From: Pirellulaceae bacterium
GTDB taxonomy: Bacteria; Planctomycetota; Planctomycetia; Pirellulales; Pirellulaceae
Length of the DNA: 64,000 nucleotides
Direction: 5' to 3'
NCBI GenBank assembly: GCA_026004795.1
Contig: BPJV01000002.1
Coordinates: 1 to 64,000 of the forward strand
A program made the position numbers and the translations under genes. Below the pieces are notes generated by a model, which saw only the letters and a list, made by a program, of their open reading frames with translations, searched no databases and was not told the origin of the DNA. Shown here piece by piece: positions 1-7,615 of this stretch; the stretch's first letter is position 1; every line of letters begins with the position of its first letter.

Positions 1-338
1 AGCGAACCGGTGCTGTCCCACTGGTCGATGAGTGTTAAGTGCAGGGACGAGTTGCTGGTCGAAGAGCCCTCCCAGACATCGTTGAAACCGGCCTGCTGCC
101 GCTCCGAGCCAACATAGTCACTGGTCTCGTCAATCAGCAGGACCGCAAAGCCCTGACTATCGCCATCGCCGGAGAGGGAGGCGGAGGCGCCGGTCAATGC
201 ACTGGCCAGCGACTGGTAGGCTCCCCGCCCGGTGCCGTAGCTGGCAGCAAAATACTCGAGCGACGAGTTGTTATTGCGGTTGGCTTTACTGAAGACAGGG
301 CCGAAAGGAGTCTGCTCACCGTTTTGGATATCCCAACG
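1..338 (-). CDS. Partial open frame, possibly an Rhs-type or secreted surface protein
   Basis: The minus strand is open without a stop from about 338 to the window edge, so the C-terminus lies outside. The translation is rich in Ser, Gly, Asn and Asp (for example SLEYFAASYGTGRGAYQSLA and SSTSNSSLHLTLIDQWDSTG). That composition resembles the Ser/Asp-rich linkers of planctomycete Rhs or secreted proteins and also the tip protein at 3.9-5.0 kb. No start codon or signal peptide is visible; the upstream side runs into a hairpin repeat at 345-369, so the fragment may be 5'-truncated by repeat insertion. No catalytic motif is seen. The family assignment is a guess from composition and location; the open frame itself is clear. 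Confidence 0.35.
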
Positions 339-344
339 TCCTCT

Positions 345-392
345 CGTTCCCAGGCTCTGCCTGGGAACGCCCAGCACCCGAGGCTCTGCCTC
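345..392. repeat. Hairpin repeat pair (intergenic palindromes)
   Basis: Positions 345-355 and 359-369 form a perfect 11-bp stem (CGTTCCCAGGC / GCCTGGGAACG) around a TCT loop. A second, shorter hairpin with the same loop, GAGGC-TCT-GCCTC, follows at 380-392. Palindromes of this form are common as dispersed intergenic repeats in planctomycete genomes (established impression, not checked here). They sit directly upstream of the truncated frame at 1-338. Confidence 0.7.
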
Positions 393-409
393 ACGATCTA
401 CTTCTTCAT

Positions 410-492
410 GGCTTCGTTTCCGTCTTTGTGCTTACCGTCGTTTTCGGCTTTTTGTCTTCGTTTTCGTCTTTCTCTTCGTCGTTGATTTCCTC
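410..492. repeat. Low-complexity TTCGTC-type tract
   Basis: The plus strand is a run of imperfect TTCGTC/TTTCGT-type words; read on the minus strand it gives a Lys/Thr/Arg-only peptide. No gene is supported here. Confidence 0.5.
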
Positions 493-494
493 TT

Positions 495-691
495 CGTCGT
501 GTAGCGACGCCGTGAGGCAACACAACGCCCCCGATTCAATTGGCGCTGTTGATCCTCAGACAAGAGGATTCCACCGCGCCGGCCCTGGTTGCCGTCGCGT
601 AGCGACGCGGTGATGGTAGCCCGGTCATTCATGGCCGGGTTGTCGAGTCCCTCAATTCCCTCCCTACGCGTCGCATAGCGACGCGGTGAGG
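495..691. repeat. Three copies of a TAGCGACGC hairpin repeat
   Basis: Copies lie at 495-517, 593-613 and 667-691. Each has the form CGTCGC-NTAGC-GACG followed by CGGTGA or CCGTGA. The arms CGTCGC and GCGACG pair around a short centre and compensating differences occur between copies, as in REP-like elements. The DNA between copies shows no gene. Confidence 0.65.
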
Positions 692-784
692 CTCTTCCAA
701 CTCTCTTCGATTTCCGATTCAAGCCGCGAGAAATAGACTGGCCTGATCATGCTGCCGGACAGTCTCTTCCCCCCTCTTCGGTTT

Positions 785-1200
785 CGATTTAAGCCGCGGA
801 GCGGCGGGATGATCTAGCTCCGGGCGTGAGCCCGGAGTTGGATGGCGCATTGTTTCCCAACAGTCCCGCAGGGACGGCATGCGTACGCCCTCCAGTAGTG
901 GAATTCGCCAGAATTCCCAAATGCCACAATTCGCCCCGAAGGGGCAGCGCCATGAAACCTCAGGGCAGAGCGCCAGCGGCGTAGCCGCTGAAAGCGCCGC
1001 CCTGGGAACACGAACGACCAACCATCTAAGCCCTGAAAGGGCGATCCAATTCTGCCCCAAGGATGGAGGTGCGCATCGAGGTTGTTGGCTGTAAGCCGAA
1101 TTCACCGCCGCCACAGCCACCGACGCGTCGAAGCTGGGGGCTTGTCATGGAGCCGAGGTGTTGCCATGGATTCTTCGATCACAGATCGGGGCCCATCCGA
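785..1200. repeat. Repeat module D, copy 1
   Basis: This stretch is nearly duplicated at 5575-6090 in the same orientation. It carries short palindromic words such as GCCGCGGAGCGGC, CCCGCAGGGACGGCA and CCCTGAAAGGGCGA. It is open in several frames, but every frame gives low-complexity Arg/Pro/Ser translations, so I treat it as noncoding. Confidence 0.65.
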
Positions 1201-1490
1201 CTACGCGCGCCAGTGAATTTGGCCTTCGGCCAAAGGGGGCGTGTTCCGACTCCAGCTTCCTGGGGCGTTGCCGCCAGGCTACGGTGCCGCCAGGGCTTCG
1301 CCCAAACTCCATACTCGCCTGGACCTGCCTGGCGAGCGATTCCGACATCCGCTCGCACGACTCGAACAACCGACGAACCGTCCCGCAGGGACAGCAGTCC
1401 GAATCCACGGCTCGCCAGCCCGAGGATCTTAACTACTTATCGCATAGACACTTGCGTCAACCCAATGGATGGGTGGCATCAAACTGCCAT
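1200..1490. repeat. Repeat module A, copy 1 (ends in GGGTGGCA core)
   Basis: The module runs from a GGCCTTCGGCC palindrome through GCCGCCAGGCTACGGTGCCG and the word CACTTGCGTCAA, and ends at a GATGGGTGGCATCAAACTGCC core. Related copies lie at 5262-5482 and 6090-6405. A partial copy at 1500-1616 continues beyond the IS element at 3277-3296. No coding sequence is supported. Confidence 0.65.
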
Positions 1491-1607
1491 TCGCACAACC
1501 CGGCCAACCGCCTAACAGGTTCGCAGGTACAGGCTACCGAAGCCACGTTTCGCCAATCCCTAGATCCTAAACTATTACCGCAGAGACACTTGCGTCAATC
1601 CAATTGG

Positions 1608-1616
1608 TGGGTGGCA
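1608..1616. repeat. Left 9-bp target-site duplication of the IS element
   Basis: TGGGTGGCA here is repeated exactly at 3277-3285 on the other side of the element. The length fits IS4-family insertion (9-12 bp). Confidence 0.85.
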
Positions 1617-3276
1617 CGAATGGCACAGTCGTAGTTACAACTATTTGGTTTCAAAGGAGTTGTCGCCTCGGGCGAGCTTGGATTTGAGCATGTGGCGAGG
1701 TTGCATCATCAAGTTGTAATTGCTGGCCCGTTTCTTGCGGACGCGTGGCTCGAAACGGCCCGGACGGTTTCCCACCAAACACTGGGCAATCTGCTTCAGT
1801 TGAGCCATGCAATAGGCTTGCAATGCCGCTGGAGGTAAGGAGCCGCTAGCGATCACATCCCAAGCGGCCAGCACGTATTGGCAGGTGGTAACAAAACTGA
1901 TCTGTCGTGGGCAAACACCGGCAAGTTCGGCACTGCGAGCGGCCGTTATGCGGATCGCATTGTAGGCGATGATGGTCGTCCAGAATTCGCGATGCACCAT
2001 CGCTGGGCTCTTGCAGCGAAGATGGTGCAGATTCAGATGCGTCTTGATCGATCGCAAGTCCAATTCGGCGTTCCAGCGAAAACTGAATAGCTCGGCGAGA
2101 TCCTCCACACCGAATTCTTGTTCGCCTTCGTCGGTGATCAGCGTCGTCACGATCACAAACGGTTGCTGCTTTCTTCCGGCGGCGACCACCATGTAGCGAA
2201 TCTCACGAAGAGTGATCGCTTCGGGCATGCTCTCATACAATCGCTGGTCCATCCACGGGGGACGCGACGGACGACGCCACGTGACCAGATGGTCGTTCTT
2301 GCCCAGTCGCCGGCCAACGCGAAAGTCGGTGTGCCGTTTTTGATGCTTTCGGAAGCAGACATCAGCTCCACACCGGATCAGCAACGCGATCATCCAATAG
2401 TTGCCATAGAATCGGTCTGCCACGGCAATATCACCCGGTGAAAAGCAATGCAGCAACTGCCTCAGCAATGCGGTCTCTCCGGTCTGCTTGCCCTTGTACT
2501 TCGTCATGGCCGCATCGATGACGCAAGCGGTGGCCAACGAAATGACAGTGACGAATCGGGCGATGGGAAAACCAATTCCCGGTTGCTGCGCCGGATTTTG
2601 GGGATACGCGGCCTGGTTGGCGGCCGTGTCGGCCATCATGAACGTGGCACCATCGACCAGCTTGGCGTGTCGGCCCCGGAACAGATGCTTCGGATCGACT
2701 TGCTGCTGGCACTGCGAGGCAATCGTACCGGCCAGTTCGCGGAGTGCTACGGAACTGAGTTTCGCTCGTGCGCGGCAATAATCCCGTGTGTCCGGATTGA
2801 TCTTGCCCTGACCGGTCCATTGCAAATAGCTGGCAATTCGGCTGACGGCCGATTGGCAAGCCGCCTCCTTGCCGTCACGAAGTACCTGACTCATAAAGGC
2901 CCAGAGCACGATCGAGGTGGTGTAGACCCGTCCGAACATTCCTCCGTGTTTACGGAAGATGCTCTCAATCATCTCGGCGGTGAGGATCTTCGAAAACGGC
3001 AATCCCGGCTGAGCGAAAAAGGCACCCAGTGTCTTCCCAAAATCGAAGCTGCGTTTAGGCGGACAAAATGGTATAGAGGCCATGAGAAAGACCCTCCCCG
3101 GTCTCAACTGCGAGGCAGACACCAGGAAGGGTCTCAACATCATGAAACCAGGAAGGATTTCATGACAATACCAGTTTTTTCGCATGTGCAGCCCAAAGTT
3201 TTAACAAAAAAGTCCGGGCTGCCAACAGTCAGATTCTGCGCTGACAGCAGCAAACAAACAACGACTGTGCCATTCG
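1617..3276 (-). mobile_element. Complete IS4-family insertion sequence
   Basis: The element is 1660 bp long, bounded by perfect 16-bp inverted repeats CGAATGGCACAGTCGT (1617-1632) and its complement (3261-3276). It is flanked by identical 9-bp direct repeats TGGGTGGCA at 1608-1616 and 3277-3285. The match could be read as 18-bp inverted repeats with a shorter duplication, because CA lies next to the repeat on both sides. It holds one intact transposase gene. Removing the element and one duplication restores a normal copy of the dispersed GTGGGTGGCACCAAACTGCC repeat core, so the insertion postdates that repeat. Perfect ends and an open transposase suggest recent activity. Confidence 0.88.
1641..3083 (-). 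CDS. IS4-family transposase
   Basis: This 480-residue DDE transposase catalyses cut-and-paste movement of the surrounding element. The first Asp lies in KLVDGATFMMADT, the second in DIAVADRFYGNYW, and the Glu in RWNAELDLRSIKTHL. The last stretch fits the IS4 signature Y/F-(2)-R-(3)-E-(6)-K exactly. The N-terminus MASIPFCPPKRSFDFGKTLG and the usual length of about 480 residues support the start at 3083, which also has a GGGAGGG ribosome site nine bases upstream. An in-frame ATG at 3185 would add 34 residues and is less likely. There is no frameshift and no missing catalytic residue, so it is probably functional. Confidence 0.9.
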   Translation of the reverse strand: MASIPFCPPKRSFDFGKTLGAFFAQPGLPFSKILTAEMIESIFRKHGGMFGRVYTTSIVLWAFMSQVLRDGKEAACQSAVSRIASYLQWTGQGKINPDTRDYCRARAKLSSVALRELAGTIASQCQQQVDPKHLFRGRHAKLVDGATFMMADTAANQAAYPQNPAQQPGIGFPIARFVTVISLATACVIDAAMTKYKGKQTGETALLRQLLHCFSPGDIAVADRFYGNYWMIALLIRCGADVCFRKHQKRHTDFRVGRRLGKNDHLVTWRRPSRPPWMDQRLYESMPEAITLREIRYMVVAAGRKQQPFVIVTTLITDEGEQEFGVEDLAELFSFRWNAELDLRSIKTHLNLHHLRCKSPAMVHREFWTTIIAYNAIRITAARSAELAGVCPRQISFVTTCQYVLAAWDVIASGSLPPAALQAYCMAQLKQIAQCLVGNRPGRFEPRVRKKRASNYNLMMQPRHMLKSKLARGDNSFETK

Positions 3277-3296
3277 TGGGTGGCACCAAACTGCCA
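3277..3296. repeat. Right target-site duplication and rest of the interrupted repeat core
   Basis: TGGGTGGCA (3277-3285) is the second copy of the target duplication. It continues into CCAAACTGCC, completing the GTGGGTGGCACCAAACTGCC core that also ends the modules at 5482 and 6402. Confidence 0.75.
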
Positions 3297-3513
3297 TTAG
3301 CCGCATCTCGTACTTCGTGCGCTCCATATCGGAACTGCCTCAGTCCATCTGCCGAGACGTACCGCCCTGGCGACAATTCGCGATACCCTGGGCCGAGATA
3401 GTCGATGGCCCTGTCAAGGACGACATCCTCATGTAGTCGACCTGCCGGGAACTCAGGAGCGCGCCCAAGTCGTCGTACTGGTGCCGCTGCTCCACTCCTT
3501 GGGGCAAGGCTAA
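3290..3513 (-). pseudogene. Remnant of a polymorphic-toxin C-terminal domain (orphan tip)
   Basis: The minus strand is open from a stop at about 3515 and encodes LHEDVVLDRAIDYLGPGYRE followed by LSPGRYVSADGLRQFRYGAH and EVRD. I recognise the pattern (DRAIDYLGPGY...PG..SADG.RQFRYG.HEVRD) from C-terminal tips of Rhs-type and other secreted polymorphic toxins, by recall only. The expected continuation is missing: coding similarity stops where the frame enters the GGTGGCACC repeat core near 3290. There is no start codon or core domain of its own. It lies just downstream of the immunity-like gene on the same strand, where orphan tips usually sit in such loci. I read it as a displaced tip truncated by repeat insertion. 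Confidence 0.5.
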
Positions 3514-3518
3514 ATCAG

Positions 3519-3869
3519 CTAAACCGGTGTTTTGTCGGCAAAGTCGATGGTGATCAACTCGCCGCCGACGTCAAACCACGCGGTCGCGAAACCGAACTTA
3601 GACTTCGTAATCCCAGATTCATCGTGAACGAGCCCGCCCACTGCCACCACGACCCGAAAACACGATCCGAATCCGATCGATTCTGGTTGTTTGATAAAAG
3701 CTTTCGATACGACTTCGTACGTGGTATCCGCTGGGACATTCACGGCTCCGGAATCGTACTCAATACAGCCCTCGCCCTCTTTTTCAATTGTTTGACGAAC
3801 TATTGCAATCACCTTTTCGTCAGGCAACCAGCTGTCGAGCTGGGAAGTGTAGGAAGTCGTCGTAGTCAT
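3519..3869 (-). CDS. Putative immunity protein of the adjacent toxin tip
   Basis: A 116-residue acidic, soluble protein beginning MTTTTSYTSQLDSWLPDEKV, with no signal peptide or membrane segment. Its ATG (3867-3869) shares one base with the TGA of the upstream gene (3869-3871), giving TGATG, so translation is probably coupled. A small acidic gene tightly coupled behind an Rhs-like C-terminal tip is the standard position of a cognate immunity gene, and that position is the main evidence for function. I do not recognise its family; it has alternating beta-rich stretches (FRVVVAVGGLVHDE, FGFATAWFDVGGELITIDF). It would act in the cytoplasm by binding the toxin. It could instead be an unrelated hypothetical gene. 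Confidence 0.6.
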   Translation of the reverse strand: MTTTTSYTSQLDSWLPDEKVIAIVRQTIEKEGEGCIEYDSGAVNVPADTTYEVVSKAFIKQPESIGFGSCFRVVVAVGGLVHDESGITKSKFGFATAWFDVGGELITIDFADKTPV

Positions 3870-5056
3870 CAGTGAAGTCCTCCACGGACGAATTTATCGA
3901 AGATCAAAACACCGTTCTCGTCGATGTAACCAAGTAGCCGCTGGGCACTTCCGCCGATTTTCAACTCGTGCGTGTACTTGCCGACCGGATTAGCAAGAAT
4001 CTTGATTCCGCTCTCGCCCATTGGACCGACGACACCTTTCTTCAACGCAGCGAGGAACTTGTTGAAATCAGCCTTTCCGACCAGCCCACGCAGTTTATTG
4101 TAGAGGTCATGCTTGATCCAAGCGTGCTTAAAAACCTGTCCCCTCGCAGCACCGCCAACCCCAGGACTCAAGTATCCTCCCCATGAGGCAACTACTCCAG
4201 TGGCCGCCTCGCAAATAGCCAAGCCGCCTGCCAAAGCGTCGGCCACACCAGCCACTACGAAGGAGACCTCCGAGCTGCGCAGCACCTTATCACGGGCTCG
4301 CAGTGCTTGCTCCGAGGCCCGGATCGCACTGGCTGCTTCCCAGTTGAACTTCTGCCCCAGAGCTTGCTCGATCCTCGCCCGTTCTTCGGCGGTAAATTTG
4401 TCTAGGCGCGTATGCGTCGTGCCAAAAGTCTGATTCAATTGGCGGACAATCGCAAGCTCCTCATCGACTGCCTCACTCCAGTCGATCCCCCAATCGAACC
4501 ATGTAAATGGGTTCCACCAGCGCGATGTGGAAGTGCTCCCATCACCAACAGCCTCATCCGAACCGTTGTCGTGCGATCCTGTGTACGATCCCCACGTCGT
4601 ATCACCTCTATCGGAAGATTCTTCGAATTGGTCACCTGCGGAGGGATCGGTGCTGCTAGGTGGATCGCCGGTGGTGTCGAGGTAGTCGAGCGGGAAAAGT
4701 TCTTCAAGAGCTTCTTCCAGCGGGGTTTTCCAGAGGTTGGTGTTGGTCGGATGGTACTCGTAACCGCTCAAGTGGACTTCATCGTCGCCGGAGACCGCGA
4801 ACGACTCGTCGAACTGGCCGGTCGATGGATCGAAGAGGGCGTTCCAGTTGGCCGAGCGCTGGAACCAAGCATCGCGCAGCGATTGGTAATCCCAACCCAT
4901 CTCGCCCAGCAACATAATGGCTTGGTCGACCGAATCGTAATGCTGTTGGTAATCGACCGACGAGGTGGCCGACGAGGATGCCGAACCGTTCCACGTGGAT
5001 GTGTCATCAGCGGCCAGGCTGGCCGACAGCGAGCCGGTACGGGACGGAGTAGCAGG
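3869..5056 (-). CDS. 5'-truncated Rhs-like protein with C-terminal toxin tip
   Basis: The frame is open from a stop at 5057-5059 down to 3869 (396 codons); the first ATG is at 4915, giving 348 residues. The N-terminal part is Ser/Thr/Asp-rich (TSTWNGSASSSATSSVDYQQ) like an Rhs linker. The middle has NPFTWFDWGIDW and a helical stretch (EERARIEQALGQKFNWEAAS). A Gly/Ala-rich hydrophobic segment (SFVVAGVADALAGGLAICEA) follows, as in pretoxin regions. The last 90 residues (HAWIKHDLYNKLRGLVGKAD ... ELKIGGSAQRLLGYIDENGV) look like a compact domain. The ending resembles a RelE/BECR-type ribonuclease strand pattern, but only weakly. No YD repeats or start codon lie upstream; two copies of GAGCC(A/G)CAGCATGACCT and repeat module B follow directly. 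It is probably a tip cut off from its core, or a silent cassette. Confidence 0.55.
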   Translation of the reverse strand, partial: PATPSRTGSLSASLAADDTSTWNGSASSSATSSVDYQQHYDSVDQAIMLLGEMGWDYQSLRDAWFQRSANWNALFDPSTGQFDESFAVSGDDEVHLSGYEYHPTNTNLWKTPLEEALEELFPLDYLDTTGDPPSSTDPSAGDQFEESSDRGDTTWGSYTGSHDNGSDEAVGDGSTSTSRWWNPFTWFDWGIDWSEAVDEELAIVRQLNQTFGTTHTRLDKFTAEERARIEQALGQKFNWEAASAIRASEQALRARDKVLRSSEVSFVVAGVADALAGGLAICEAATGVVASWGGYLSPGVGGAARGQVFKHAWIKHDLYNKLRGLVGKADFNKFLAALKKGVVGPMGESGIKILANPVGKYTHELKIGGSAQRLLGYIDENGVLIFDKFVRGGLH

Positions 5057-5100
5057 TCATGCTGCGGCTCACAGCGATAGGTCATGCTGTGGCTCATGGG
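5040..5100. repeat. Short direct repeat at the broken 5' end of the toxin tip
   Basis: On the minus strand GAGCCACAGCATGACCT and GAGCCGCAGCATGACCT occur 25 bases apart. They sit exactly where the open frame of the tip protein starts, so they may mark the recombination or insertion point that removed the upstream core. Confidence 0.45.
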
Positions 5101-5129
5101 CGCGAGGGATTCAAATACCTTCGCTGCAT

Positions 5130-5482
5130 CGATAGGTCGCCCCTTCAGGGCGATCAGGGACTGTGGGGATCTTTTGCCACCCAGGGCGACGGCCGCGTGC
5201 GAGCGGTGCTCGCTTGACGGCCTTGCCCCGGGCTAGTTTGGTCTGGCCCCTGCGGGGCGATGCTGCCAGGCTACGGTGCTGACAGGGCTTCGCCAAAACT
5301 CCACGCTCGCCTGGACCTGCGTGGCGAGCGATTCCAACCGCCGTTCGCACAACCCCGCCAACCACCCAAAAGTCCCGCCGGGACAGCATGCATAAGCCAC
5401 GGCTAGCCGACCCGCGGATCCTAAGTGCCTATCGCAGCAGCACTTGCGTCAAACCAGGTGGTGGGTGGCACCAAACTGGCCC
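5130..5482. repeat. Repeat module A/B copy on the far side of the toxin tip
   Basis: This copy contains GGCTACGGTGCTGACAGGGC, GCCTGGACCTGCGTGGCGAG, CCCGCCGGGACAGCAT and CACTTGCGTCAAACCA and ends in GGTGGGTGGCACCAAACTGG. It is the same order of words as at 1259-1490 and 6141-6405. No gene is seen. Confidence 0.6.
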
Positions 5483-5574
5483 GTTTATACCGATTCAAAC
5501 CGTGAAGTGGCGCGATGATCGCCCTCCAGGCGTGAGTCCAGAGTTGCATTCCTAGTTCGAGTCTCTTTTTCAGC

Positions 5575-6090
5575 CGCGGAGCGGCGTGATGATCTAGCTT
5601 CGGGCGTGAGCCCGGAGTTTGGATGGCGCATTATTTCCCAACAGTCCCGTAGGGACGGCATGCGTACGCCCTCCCGCAGTGGAATTCGCCAGAACCCCCA
5701 AATACCCTCCCGTAGTGGAATTCGCCAGCCCCCCCCCAAATACCCACCCACAGTGGAATTCGCCAGACCCCCCCCAAATACCCACCCACAGTGGAATTCG
5801 CCAGAATTCCCCAATGCCACAATTCGCCCCGAAGGGGCAGCGCCATATAAGCCTAGGGCAGAGCGCCAGTGGCGTAACCGATGAAAGCGCCGCCCTGGGA
5901 ACACGAACGACCAACCACCCAAGCCCTGAAAGGGCGACGCAATTCTACCCCAGGATGGAGGTGCGCATCGAGGTTGTAGGCTGGGAGGCAGAATCACCGC
6001 AACCGACGCGTCGAAGTGGGGGCTTGGCATGGAGCCGGGGTGTTGTCAAGGATTCTTCGACGTGCCTCGGGGCCGAGGCGACCACCGCGC
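5575..6090. repeat. Repeat module D, copy 2
   Basis: A long near-duplicate of 785-1200 in the same orientation, expanded by the internal tandem repeat at 5672-5810. Open frames across it are Pro/Asn/Ser-rich or Trp/Gly-rich translations of the repeat and are not credible genes. Confidence 0.65.
5672..5810. repeat. Tandem repeat of about 37 bp, four units
   Basis: Each unit starts CAGTGGAATTCGCCAGA (or TAGTGG...) and continues with a C-run and AAATACCCACCCA. The units vary in C-run length and there are no unique spacers. Copy 1 of the module (785-1200) has only a single unit, so the array expanded locally. Confidence 0.75.
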
Positions 6091-6405
6091 CAGTGAATTT
6101 GGCCTTCGGCCAAAGGGGGCGTGTTGCGATTTCGCTTCCTGGGGCGTTGCCGCCAGGCTACGGTGCCGCCAGGGCTTCGCCCAAACTCCCGACTCGCCTG
6201 GACCTGCCTAGCGAGCGAGGCCGATTGCGACAGCTGCTCGAACACCCCGGCCAGCCGCCGCACAGCCTCACAGGGACGGCCGGACCACGCTGCCGAGCAG
6301 TCCTGTAAAGACAGCATACCGAAGTCACGGAGCGCCGCCCGAAGGCCATAACTTTCAGTTGCAGAAGCACTTGCGGCAATACAATTGGTGGGTGGCACCA
6401 AAATA
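6090..6405. repeat. Repeat module A, copy 3
   Basis: It carries the same elements as 1200-1490: GGCCTTCGGCC, GCCGCCAGGCTACGGTGCCG, GCCTGGACCTGCCTAGCGAG, CACTTGCGGCAA and the terminal TTGGTGGGTGGCACCAAA. From 6405 to 6793 there are also three TTGCC/GTCGCC-type words around 6566-6634 (GTCGCCATTT and relatives); no gene is evident before the TPR gene. Confidence 0.6.
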
Positions 6406-6793
6406 TTCGCGTGGTGCAGCGCAAAACAGAGAAGCGACTGAACAGAGAAGAGCTGTCGCCACCAGCACGAGCAGCCTGGGGCATCACTAATCCCGTGCAG
6501 ATAGGCTTTCGATGTTCGCAACTGCTTGGAAACAGCGCCCCAAAACACAGCCTCCTACAGAAGTAGCCCTAGTTGTCGCCATTTTGATCAGCCCTAGTCG
6601 TCGCCATTTAAACTTGCCTTGGTCGTCGCCGTTTTCGGGGAGGCGATAGAATGGTGAGCAGTACCAGGCCTTGACCGTGCCGCCTTTTCACGGAGGACTT
6701 CCCCTTTACCAAGGGATCATGGCGACACGAACCGTTCTAATTCCCCGCTTGGCAGTCGTTATCTGCCCTGAGCATTGTCAGGAGTCTCGCGTG

Positions 6794-7615
6794 ATGCGAC
6801 CGTTGACACCCGATGATTTGCTGATTCGCAACCGCCCTGTGGAAGACCAGGAATGGATGGACGAGGCGCCGCCGCACTCTTCGCCGACCGCCGAGGTGCA
6901 GCTTGAACGTTTTCAGGTTCTGGAGCGGGTCATCCGCGATCAACCGCTGACCGAAGCCCCCTACCTGGAACTGGCCCGCATCTACTTGACCCAACGTCGA
7001 TGGCAAGACGCCAAGCGGGTGCTTGATCAGGCGGTCAAGCGATTCCCCGATCAGGAGGACGTGCTGCTGTTGCACGAGGCAGCTCAATTGAATCGATCGT
7101 TGCAATTGCTCGAGCAGGCCGAGCATGATTATCAACGGATGCCGACAGAGGGGACCCGCAAGCAACTCGCTCGCTGCCAACTCGAGCTGAATGTCCTACG
7201 AGAACAGATATGTCGAGCTCGTTTGCAACGCCACCCAGAAAGCTTCGAGCTGTACCTCCCGCTTGCCGACGCCCTTGCTCACCTCGGCAAACGGGACGAG
7301 GCAATTGCATGCTTAGGGCGTGCGGCCCAGGTCCCGACGCTGCGTTGCCGGGCCAATCTACGCCTTGGTCAATTCTGGGAGCAGGCCGGTCAGCCTCCGC
7401 AAGCCTTAGCGGCTTATCGTCGTGCCGCATTGACGCGTGAACCTCCACCGGAGGCAGCTGTTCGCCGCGAAGCTTTGACGGCGGCAGCCAATCTGGCCGA
7501 GAAGCATGGCATGATCGATTCGGCACGGCGCTACCTGCGAGAACTGGCAAATCTAAACCCGGATGACGCCGTCTATCGCCTGCGACTGGCTGCCTTGGAG
7601 GATGCTTCCTTGTAG
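6794..7615 (+). CDS. TPR-repeat protein
   Basis: A 273-residue soluble protein made largely of tetratricopeptide-type helical pairs. Clear units are APYLELARIYLTQRRWQDAK (about residues 58-77), SFELYLPLADALAHLGKRDE, NLRLGQFWEQAGQPPQALAA and AANLAEKHGMIDSARRYLRE. TPRs are protein-interaction scaffolds; no enzymatic domain is present, so the partner is unknown. The ATG at 6794 is chosen because AGGAG lies nine bases upstream and the coding-like sequence begins there (MRPLTPDDLLI). Longer in-frame starts at 6671 and 6719 add atypical residues. A tandem repeat lies downstream, so it is probably transcribed alone. Confidence 0.75.
   Translation: MRPLTPDDLLIRNRPVEDQEWMDEAPPHSSPTAEVQLERFQVLERVIRDQPLTEAPYLELARIYLTQRRWQDAKRVLDQAVKRFPDQEDVLLLHEAAQLNRSLQLLEQAEHDYQRMPTEGTRKQLARCQLELNVLREQICRARLQRHPESFELYLPLADALAHLGKRDEAIACLGRAAQVPTLRCRANLRLGQFWEQAGQPPQALAAYRRAALTREPPPEAAVRREALTAAANLAEKHGMIDSARRYLRELANLNPDDAVYRLRLAALEDASL

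Noticed and set aside
39-485. Plus-strand open frame of 148 codons
   Set aside because: It is antisense to a better minus-strand frame (1-338) and runs through a hairpin repeat and a low-complexity tract.
432-722. Lys/Arg/Thr-rich minus-strand frame
   Set aside because: The composition comes from a TTCGTC-type tract and repeat hairpins; no domain or ribosome site.
5672-5810. Possible CRISPR array
   Set aside because: Units abut with no unique spacers and there are no cas genes; it is a tandem repeat.
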